A stretch of DNA of 6,132 bases from Candidatus Micrarchaeia archaeon (GTDB lineage Archaea > Micrarchaeota > Micrarchaeia > Anstonellales > JAHKLY01). Shown piece by piece: positions 1-6,000 of this stretch (the first letter of the stretch is position 1; the number at the start of each line of letters is the position of its first letter). The notes beneath the pieces are model-generated. The model was given only the letters and a program-made list of their open reading frames with translations. It was not told the origin of the DNA and did not search any database. The translations under genes were made by a program, and so were the position numbers. Location: contig JBAZFO010000051.1 of assembly GCA_041653315.1 (NCBI GenBank), forward strand, positions 1 to 6,132. The letters run 5' to 3'.

Positions 1-297
1 TAAATGAGAATTAACTATAACTGTTCCTCCTTTTTTTAATCCTTCACATACATTTATTGAACTTATTAAAGTAGGATCTAAAACAACAACATAATCAGGA
101 GTATATACATTTTGATGAACTCTTATTGGTTTATCATCAATTCTACAATATGCTTGAACAGGTGCTCCTCTTCTTTCAACACCAAAATAAGGAAAACTTT
201 GAGAATACTTTCCTTTATATCCAACTGCAATAGCTAATAATTCAGCTGCAGTAACTGCTCCTTGTCCTCCTCTGCCATGTATTCTAACTTCAATCAT
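1..297 (-). CDS. porG: Pyruvate:ferredoxin oxidoreductase gamma subunit, N-terminal part (gene runs off left edge)
   Basis: This is the gamma subunit of a 2-oxoacid:ferredoxin oxidoreductase, which oxidatively decarboxylates pyruvate to acetyl-CoA and reduces ferredoxin in the cytoplasm. The first 99 codons are present, with the stop outside the window; the family is usually about 180-190 residues, so roughly half is visible. Residues 8-22 read [15 protein letters not shown], the family's N-terminal glycine-rich motif. Residues 34-51 contain [18 protein letters not shown], the second signature; the ERRGAPV form points to the pyruvate or branched-chain (VOR) type rather than the 2-oxoglutarate type. 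ATG at 297 is the only sensible start because the conserved beta-strand begins at residue 2. No clear Shine-Dalgarno precedes it, consistent with a very short leader. In archaea porG often heads a porGDAB cluster, so delta, alpha and beta genes would be expected to the left; that is inference. Substrate choice between pyruvate and 2-oxoisovalerate cannot be settled from this fragment. Confidence 0.93.
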   Translation of the reverse strand, partial: MIEVRIHGRGGQGAVTAAELLAIAVGYKGKYSQSFPYFGVERRGAPVQAYCRIDDKPIRVHQNVYTPDYVVVLDPTLISSINVCEGLKKGGTVIVNSHL

Positions 298-330
298 AAA
301 ACTCAACTGAAAATTATTATTTAAGAAAAA

Positions 331-340
331 TATATAAAAC
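331..340 (-). promoter_or_regulatory. Archaeal TATA box of porG
   Basis: Read on the minus strand this is GTTTTATATA, about 38 bp upstream of the porG ATG. With the usual 25-27 bp from TATA centre to transcription start, the mRNA would begin near 308-310. That leaves a leader of about ten bases, too short for a strong ribosome-binding site, and none is seen. The position is inferred from spacing only. Confidence 0.55.
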
Positions 341-360
341 TGCTGTTAAGTTAATTTAAA

Positions 361-384
361 AAACTTTAAAAAAAGTTTATAAAT
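361..384 (+). promoter_or_regulatory. TATA box with flanking inverted repeat, promoter of the surface-protein gene
   Basis: TTTATAAAT at 376-384 is a good archaeal TATA box, preceded by a purine-rich stretch where the BRE would lie. Its centre is about 42 bp from the ATG at 422, predicting a start near 406 and a leader of about 16 bases that just includes the GGTGA site. A perfect 7-bp inverted repeat, AAACTTT (361-367) and AAAGTTT (372-378), overlaps the BRE and TATA region. It could be a regulator's operator, although in such AT-rich DNA it may be chance. Confidence 0.6.
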
Positions 385-411
385 GTGTCTTTCATTATTA
401 AGATATAAAAA

Positions 412-416
412 GGTGA
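412..416 (+). promoter_or_regulatory. Ribosome-binding site GGTGA that sets the start at 422
   Basis: GGTGA lies five bases before the ATG at 422 and matches the archaeal 16S rRNA tail. The other in-frame ATG at 383 lies inside the TATA box and so would not be transcribed. This decides the start in favour of 422 and gives a protein that begins right before its hydrophobic segment. Confidence 0.8.
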
Positions 417-421
417 ATTTT

Positions 422-1852
422 ATGAAAGGTTTTACAAATAATAGAACATTAATAGCATTTGGTTTGGCACTATTTATGGTAGTAGCCTTATGGTTAGCAG
501 TTCCTTTAACTGCATGGAGCTTTGAAAATAGCTGGACATTAGATTCAGATGGAAATGAAGAAGATGAATTCACTTCTGGAGATGATGTTACAGTTGTAGT
601 AAACATGACAAAGAACACAGAAGATATTTTAAGAGGAACTTCAATTGAATTAGACGTTCCAAACTCAGCAACAAACGTTGATGTAGTAGCATCATATTGT
701 GAATTATATGATGATGAAGGAACTTTATTAGAAACTTTAACATTCGATGATGATGGAAATTATGATTCAATAGATTATGGATATGGTTATGATTATGGAT
801 ATAACTATTTCGGTTATGGATATGGATATTGGTATGGAGATGAATATTCAGGGTTAAATACATATATTTTATGTTATTATGAAGTAGATGGTTCTGACAA
901 TGAAGAAGATGGAACATATACATATACTGTATACTTAGGAGCCGGGTTAGATCCAAATAGAGCAGCTTTAGAAGAAGAAGCAGGAACATATACTGTAGGT
1001 GCATCAACAGAGGGTGGATCAACAGGTGGTGGCGGAGCCCCAATAGGACAAACTGGAAATGTTCCAGACGATACATTTGAAATTCCAATTGAATGTGATG
1101 ATTCAAAAGCATTAGGAGACGTATATATTGACTATACAGGTTCAATGTTAGAAGAATTAATTGATGAAACAACAATTAGAATTGAATTAACAACAACAGG
1201 AACAGTACCTGGTGGATTTGAATTTACAACTACAATTGATGATGTAAACTGTGAAGATGTAAATAGTATCTCACCTTCAGCAGCATCAATGGAAGAAGGA
1301 AGTTGTATAATAAATTGGGAATTAGATGGAGATGAAACAATAACCTTCAAAGTAAGAGGTTCAAGAGTACATAAAACAGATATTGAATATTCAGCAAGTG
1401 CTTGTATAGATGGACAAGAAGGAGAAGAAGGAATTCCAACAATCCCAGAAACAGAAGAAAATCCAGAAGGAACAGTTCAATGTACACAAGATGGAAATAC
1501 AGTTAGATGTTTAGTAACAGATGAAAATGGAAATCCAATATCTGGAGAAGAAGTAACTGTAATTGGACCTGATGGAACTGTATATACATATACCACAGAT
1601 GAAAATGGAAACTTTAGTTTCTTAGCTTCTGAAGCAGGGAGATGGGCTTATACATTTAAGAATTATGATGCAAGCGGCTCATTAATGGTTTCAAAAACAG
1701 GAGAACCTATAGATGGAGAAACTGGTAGTCAAGAAGGAGATTCATCTGGATTGCTCTTAATAGGTGGAGTAGTTATTATAGTATTAGCAATAATACTATG
1801 GTGGCTTAATTCACAAGGAGCACTTGGGTTAAAGAAATTAAAGAAAAAATAA
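422..1852 (+). CDS. Membrane-anchored cysteine-containing surface protein with Tyr/Gly-rich tract (476 aa)
   Basis: No named family is recognised, but the architecture is that of a cell-surface protein. Residues 9-31 form a hydrophobic signal or anchor, with possible cleavage after LTA at 31. Residues 33-172 are acidic and beta-rich (F-x-SGDDVTVVV, as in adhesion Ig-like or CARDB-like folds), interrupted at 114-143 by a Tyr/Gly-rich tract. A Gly/Ser/Thr linker covers about 192-214, and a second beta-rich region follows to about 330. Residues 352-425 (LVTDENGNPISGEEVTV, then TTDENGNFSF) resemble a carboxypeptidase-regulatory-like or Ig-like beta-sandwich. A transmembrane helix at 443-462 is followed by the basic tail LKKLKKK, so the bulk should be outside and the tail cytoplasmic. 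Eight cysteines (93, 151, 225, 277, 295, 328, 354, 363) could form disulfides. N-glycosylation sequons occur at N61 and N397. It is monocistronic, with its own TATA box and T-rich terminator. A role in the envelope or in adhesion is inferred. Confidence 0.92.
   Translation: MKGFTNNRTLIAFGLALFMVVALWLAVPLTAWSFENSWTLDSDGNEEDEFTSGDDVTVVVNMTKNTEDILRGTSIELDVPNSATNVDVVASYCELYDDEGTLLETLTFDDDGNYDSIDYGYGYDYGYNYFGYGYGYWYGDEYSGLNTYILCYYEVDGSDNEEDGTYTYTVYLGAGLDPNRAALEEEAGTYTVGASTEGGSTGGGGAPIGQTGNVPDDTFEIPIECDDSKALGDVYIDYTGSMLEELIDETTIRIELTTTGTVPGGFEFTTTIDDVNCEDVNSISPSAASMEEGSCIINWELDGDETITFKVRGSRVHKTDIEYSASACIDGQEGEEGIPTIPETEENPEGTVQCTQDGNTVRCLVTDENGNPISGEEVTVIGPDGTVYTYTTDENGNFSFLASEAGRWAYTFKNYDASGSLMVSKTGEPIDGETGSQEGDSSGLLLIGGVVIIVLAIILWWLNSQGALGLKKLKKK
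761..850 (+). repeat. Imperfect TATGGA/GATTATGGA repeat encoding a Tyr/Gly-rich tract
   Basis: The stretch is built from variants of TATGGATATGG and GATTATGGATA and encodes residues 114-143 of the surface protein, in which Tyr alternates with Gly, Asp or Asn (for example DYGYGYDYGYNYFGYGYGYW). All repeat units keep the reading frame. Such arrays can change length by slipped-strand replication, so copy number may vary between strains; that is inference. Confidence 0.8.
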
Positions 1853-1880
1853 TTTCTTTTTTTTTCTTTTTTTATTTTTA
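1853..1880 (+). terminator. T-rich archaeal-type terminator after the surface-protein gene
   Basis: Immediately after the TAA stop the sense strand is almost pure T for about 27 bases, broken by two C and one A. No hairpin precedes it. Archaeal RNA polymerase terminates at such oligo-T tracts without a stem, and the next gene has its own promoter. Confidence 0.75.
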
Positions 1881-1899
1881 TATTAACAACAACAAATAC

Positions 1900-1909
1900 T
1901 TTTTAATAT
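1900..1909 (+). promoter_or_regulatory. TATA-like box for the pilin-like gene
   Basis: TTTTTAATAT is about 41 bp from the ATG at 1946, almost the same distance as in the preceding gene (42 bp). It would give a start near 1931 and a leader of about 15 bases carrying the GGTGA at 1935-1939. The box is weaker than the others and was identified mainly by position. Confidence 0.5.
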
Positions 1910-1934
1910 CTTATTTATTAAATAAAAATTAGAA

Positions 1935-1939
1935 GGTGA
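1935..1939 (+). promoter_or_regulatory. Ribosome-binding site GGTGA of the pilin-like gene
   Basis: GGTGA lies six bases before the ATG at 1946, the same arrangement as at 412-416. It supports 1946 as the start, directly ahead of the membrane helix. Confidence 0.75.
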
Positions 1940-1945
1940 AATTAA

Positions 1946-2467
1946 ATGGATAAAACTTTAAAATGGATAATTGGGATAGTAATCATACTTATTTTGGCAG
2001 TTATAGTAATACTTACTATGAGTATGGGAGCATTAATATTTGGGAGATATGCACAAGGAACACCAATGTGTATATTTGAAGAAGCAGGATTTGTATGTAA
2101 TGAAGTAATTCCTGTTATAGACACAAATGGATATTTATATGGTATATTCCAACATGCAAAAGATGAAACAATTATTATTAAAAAAGTAGCTTTTGTAGAA
2201 GGAGCAGATAAAAATACTGAAGTTAAATGTTGGATAGATACACAAAATATAGAAGTACCTTCAAGAAAACCAATTTCATTTACTAAATTCGCTGCATCTG
2301 GAATTCAAGGATGTAAAGTTAATGGAGAAAAAATACATTTAAATCCAGGAGCTCAAATAAAAGGAAAACTTTTTATTGAATATAATTTAAAAAGTGATGA
2401 GAATAATGAAATTAACACACCAAAATATGCAATTGCAAATATAATAGCAAACGTAGAAGTAGAATAA
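1946..2467 (+). CDS. Single-pass membrane protein with four cysteines, pilin-like architecture (173 aa)
   Basis: A short charged N-terminus (MDKTLKW) precedes a long hydrophobic helix at about residues 8-31, then a soluble beta-rich domain. Cysteines are at 42, 51, 95 and 123. The pattern PMCIFEEAGFVC just after the helix, a middle Cys (VKCW), a GC motif before the last third (IQGCKVNG) and strands such as GKLFIEYNL near the end match, from memory, the layout of short pilin-like proteins common in Woesearchaeota and Pacearchaeota. Those proteins usually begin with a class III signal peptide (charged residues, Gly, then Q-x-x-x-E-F in the hydrophobic stretch). This protein has neither that motif nor a Gln or Glu in the helix, so the helix may stay as a permanent membrane anchor. 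It has its own promoter and GGTGA site, sits downstream of another surface-protein gene in the same direction, and converges on dcd. The pilin relationship is an inference; a generic anchored extracellular protein is the alternative. Confidence 0.88.
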   Translation: MDKTLKWIIGIVIILILAVIVILTMSMGALIFGRYAQGTPMCIFEEAGFVCNEVIPVIDTNGYLYGIFQHAKDETIIIKKVAFVEGADKNTEVKCWIDTQNIEVPSRKPISFTKFAASGIQGCKVNGEKIHLNPGAQIKGKLFIEYNLKSDENNEINTPKYAIANIIANVEVE

Positions 2468-2470
2468 TTC

Positions 2471-2496
2471 TCTTTTTTTTATTTTTATTCTATTTT
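2471..2496 (+). terminator. T-rich terminator of the pilin-like gene, overlapping the dcd 3' end
   Basis: An eight-T run at 2473-2480 and shorter T runs to 2496 follow the pilin-like stop codon. The second half lies within the last codons of the convergent dcd gene, where it reads as Lys/Ile/Glu codons on the other strand. No matching T-tract is seen just downstream of dcd on the minus strand, where the sequence is A-rich, so dcd transcripts may run antisense into the pilin-like gene. Confidence 0.65.
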
Positions 2497-2958
2497 ATGA
2501 AAAACTATTTGTGAAATTTTCATACCAGAATTTAATTTTATTGAAAAAGGAGCCATATTAACTATTTCTAATACTATTGCATTTTTAGAATTTGGGTGAT
2601 GAACTGAACTTGTTATATGTACAGCTAAACCCATACGCGCATATCTGCTTCTGCCTTCTAATCTCCCAACAATATCTTTATCTATTATTATCTTCTCTTT
2701 TGTAATACCTAAACACATTTCCTGGCTTTTAAGAATGATATTATTTGTTTTTACTTTTTTAAGTGCTGATTTATATCCTATTTTTTTAAGATCAATAACT
2801 TTATTTGGCGAAAAAGTATCTTTAAAAACCCAGAAAGTATTATCTAAAGTTAAATCCACAGAAGAACGGCCAATTTGTGATTCTTTAATATTTGGTATAA
2901 ATTTAATTTTCCCTTTTTTTATATATTCTTCTATTGTTTTTTTAGATAAAACTGTCAT
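2485..2958 (-). CDS. dcd: dCTP deaminase / dUTPase family protein, short form (157 aa)
   Basis: This trimeric cytosolic family converts dCTP to dUTP (Dcd), or in some archaea to dUMP, for thymidylate synthesis. SSVDLTL at 32-38 is the N-terminal motif. LEGRSRYARMGLAVHIT at 100-116 is the nucleotide-binding motif, and S104 and R108 align without gaps to E. coli Dcd S111 and R115. VLEIVN at 129-134 supplies E131, equivalent to the catalytic E138. GMKISQIVF at 145-153 is the last conserved strand. Two departures stand out: the usual IDPGW-x-G segment reads HHPNSKNA, so the Asp at E. coli position 128 is His121, and the protein stops just after the core, without the C-terminal tail of longer members (E. 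coli about 193 residues). The start at 2958 is fixed by a full GGTGAT site, and nothing upstream is needed for the fold. It converges on the pilin-like gene and diverges from the long open frame. Deaminase activity is likely; whether it is also a dUTPase is uncertain. Confidence 0.9.
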   Translation of the reverse strand: MTVLSKKTIEEYIKKGKIKFIPNIKESQIGRSSVDLTLDNTFWVFKDTFSPNKVIDLKKIGYKSALKKVKTNNIILKSQEMCLGITKEKIIIDKDIVGRLEGRSRYARMGLAVHITSSVHHPNSKNAIVLEIVNMAPFSIKLNSGMKISQIVFHKIE

Positions 2959-2961
2959 TAA

Positions 2962-2967
2962 ATCACC
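2962..2967 (-). promoter_or_regulatory. Consensus ribosome-binding site GGTGAT of dcd
   Basis: On the minus strand GGTGAT ends three bases before the dcd ATG, matching the full archaeal consensus. It is the strongest such site in the window and confirms the start. The mRNA predicted from the TATA box would begin almost exactly at this site. Confidence 0.8.
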
Positions 2968-2980
2968 GATAATTTAAGAG

Positions 2981-3011
2981 AAAGAACCTTTATAAAGGTA
3001 AAGAGTTCTTT
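2981..3011. promoter_or_regulatory. Shared divergent promoter with a perfectly palindromic TATA box
   Basis: ACCTTTATAAAGGT (2986-2999) is a perfect 14-bp palindrome containing TTTATAAA, so the same TATA box can be read on either strand. Its centre is about 34 bp from the dcd ATG and about 27 bp from the ATG at 3020. Standard spacing puts the dcd start at the GGTGAT site and the plus-strand start at or within a base or two of the 3020 ATG, making that mRNA leaderless. A second inverted repeat, AAAGAAC (2981-2987) with GTTCTTT (3005-3011), flanks it and may be an operator. Only 61 bp separate the two genes, and no other TATA-like box is evident in this spacer. Confidence 0.65.
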
Positions 3012-3019
3012 TTATTAAT

Positions 3020-6000
3020 ATGTCCTTAGATTACATTAGTAGAGAAAATACACATACTGAAATCATAAATAATAAAAAAGAACTAGAAACTGCTATGTTT
3101 GATTGGGCTATTAAAAATAGAAATTTAATAGATAAAAATAGATTTAAAGATATAACTGGGGGAAATCCAGATTTATTAAGGTTAACTACCATAGAATTAG
3201 AAAAATCATCAGAATTAAAAAAAGAATTAGAATATAGATTAAGAATATATGTTGAGTCTCGTTTTAATCAAATTCATAAATATATAGAAATGAAAGGATT
3301 AGATAATTATATTGCTGATTTAGCAGATATAAAAGATAAAGAACTTGCTTTTATTTTAATTCTATCAAAATGGACTAAAGGAGTAAATGAAATATTTAAA
3401 TACGAAAAAGAAGAAAAAGATACATTTTACAAAGAATACATAGATGAAGATGGAGAAAATTATTTATTATATAATAAAGAAATAATTGATTCAATGATTG
3501 AATGGTCAAAAAATAATATAGAAAAAATAAACAAAAATAAGTATAAACAAATAACTGGAAATGCATTAGATATTAATAATATATCTGAAGAAGAATTAGA
3601 AAAATATGTAATATTCCGTTTTAAAGAAATAGAAGAAGCTATAGAAGAGAATGGGCTTTTAAAATTTACTAACAGATTAGAAACTATTGAAGACAAAAAA
3701 CATGTTTTTTTAACAATATATGAAAAAGGTTACGAAGGAATAAAAGAATTACAAAAAGAAAGAGATAAAATTAGTAAGATTATTGATGATATTGATTATA
3801 TAATTACATACCAAGAAAATGAAATAATAACACATAAAAGAGAAAATATTGATTCAATAAACAATTGGATAATTACTCCAAACACAGAACAAAATAAAGG
3901 TATTGATTTTAGTATTCTAGGAATGGGTTTTAATCTTAGCAGAAAAAAGTTTGATGAAATTACTGATTTAACAAAAGATATAATTTATGAAACTTTAAGT
4001 TCTACCATACAATTTGATAATTATGGAAATGAACTAAAGGAGTTAAAAGAGATAAAAAATATTTCTGGAAACTTAGATTGTACTGAACGAGTTATTTCAG
4101 ATGCATTATCAATAACTATCCCAGAAAATGGATTTTATTTTGAAGTAAATAATAAAAAGGTAGCAATAACTAAAGAAGGGGACCACATCCATATTTTTTA
4201 TAACGGCTTTGGAATGAATTTATATTATGATGAAAACCCAGATTATTCAAGAACAACTATATTTATTGATGGGATAAAATTAACAATTTCTGTAGACGAA
4301 AATTTGAATGTAACAATAACGCCAGAAAGTGGAAATAAATTAGATTTATCAACTAATACTATAGTTACAATAGAAGAAAATAAAATTGTAAATACAGATT
4401 CAACAAGTATCAATTTATCTATTGTAGATGATTCAGTCCAAAGTGAAATATACACAGAAATAAAAAGTGGAAATATCATTCTCTCTAACGAAGGTATTGG
4501 ACACATTTCATTTAAAATTTATAGTAAATTAGATGAAGATATATTTACTTTTAATAAAACAACAAATGATTTAATTTTTGGAGAAGAACTTTATTCTATT
4601 GATAAAATATATGATATAAATGCTGATTTTAAAATTCCATTAGGAAAAGAAAACCTTTTTGAAATTGGTTTACAAAATGGTGCAAGAATAATAGAAATTG
4701 ATAATGAAAAAGAAAGAAAAGTATCAACAAGTGGAAAATTAAATTTTGAATGGAACGGAATTTCTGTGTCTAATTTAGACATAAATATTAAAACAGAAAC
4801 TAAAAATAAAGAAACAGATTACGAAGAAAATCATACAAGTATAAACATAAATAATGGGGGAGCATATTTTTATATTAATGATCGCATAGATTTGGATGAA
4901 CTTCTAACTAAACAAGGAACAATGACTAAAATATTAAGTGATAAAACAATTAAAGTAAAAATTAATTTCAAAAAATTGAGTGCAGGATTAAAAGAAGAAG
5001 AAACCTCTGAAGAAATTATTGGATTTTTTAAAGAACTCCATAAAATATTACCAAAAGGAATTGAATTATCTGGTGAAAAAGAAGAAGGATTGCTTTTATT
5101 AGATGTAATAAATGGAGATAAAAAAATAGAAGAATTAAAAAATTTAGAATCATTTTCTAAAAATAGACTAGAAGAAAAAGCAAGAAATGCAGTTAATGAT
5201 GTGATTAAAAAATTTGTTAAAAAACAAGAAAATTGGATAAAAAAAGAAACAATTCAAGATATTGGAGATATTGGATTTACAGGAGCAAACTTTAATTTAT
5301 TTACTGGAATAGGTCAAAATCAAAACACTTCAACAATATTAAATACAGGTATTTTAGTAGGTAGATTAAATGCGGACATCAATCCTTTATTAGGTTCAAG
5401 TTTAAATTTTTCTACAGAAACATATATGTTAAGCCCTTATCTTTTATTAGAATTTAATTACAATTTCCCTAACCAAACAGAAAATTCTGGATTCGAATTT
5501 GAAACATCTGTATTTGGAGCTTATAATCTTTTAGGTATTGAAAATTATTATATAGAAGGAAAAAATCTAATGTTTAAAATTCCCTTAGAAATAAATTTAA
5601 GCAATTATAATATTGCAAATTTTGAAATAGAAAAAAAAGGAGTATTTTCAGGTTATGGAAATTTGGGTTTTAAATATAATATTACAGAATGCTCAAATTT
5701 AGGAATTACAGGTAATTTTTACCCAACTTATGACATATTTAATGGTAAAATAGGAGTTACTTTATTACCTTCTATGTCCTTTGAAACACCTAATTTTAGC
5801 AGTGGTTGGAATATGTATAATTTAAACAGGCATGAATTATATATAACAACAAATACACAAAAAGTAAGAAATAGATTTAGTCTTGAATCAGATAAAAACG
5901 CATTAGAATTTGCAATAAATTCAAATATAACTTTTCTTGAAGATATTACTCTTGGAGTTGAAGGAAAGTATTCAATAAGAGAAAAAATTGGGTCTTGGGA

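Noticed and set aside
383..421. Upstream in-frame ATG at 383 adding 13 residues to the surface protein
   Set aside because: It lies inside the TATA box, has no ribosome-binding site, and would put a charged leader before the signal segment; the GGTGA-preceded ATG at 422 fits better.
346..618. Minus-strand open frame of 90 codons covering the intergenic region and the start of the surface-protein gene
   Set aside because: It would run through both divergent promoters, has no recognisable domain, and lies antisense to a well-supported gene.
773..848. Possible CRISPR-like or direct-repeat array in the TATGGA region
   Set aside because: Units are short, have no spacers, and keep a continuous reading frame, so it is a coding low-complexity repeat.
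588..1175. Minus-strand open frame of 195 codons rich in His, Leu and Ile
   Set aside because: It is the antisense shadow of the surface-protein gene; its His/Asn/Ile repeats are simply the complement of the Tyr/Gly repeat, and it has no promoter or ribosome-binding site.
2735..2977. Plus-strand open frame of 80 codons opposite dcd
   Set aside because: It is antisense to the conserved dcd coding sequence, has no ribosome-binding site, and its hydrophobic character comes from complementing Lys/Asn-rich codons.
3460..4782. Several minus-strand open frames of 63-87 codons inside the long gene
   Set aside because: Their Ser/Phe/Ile-rich translations are what Lys/Glu/Asn-rich codons give on the opposite strand; none has a start signal.
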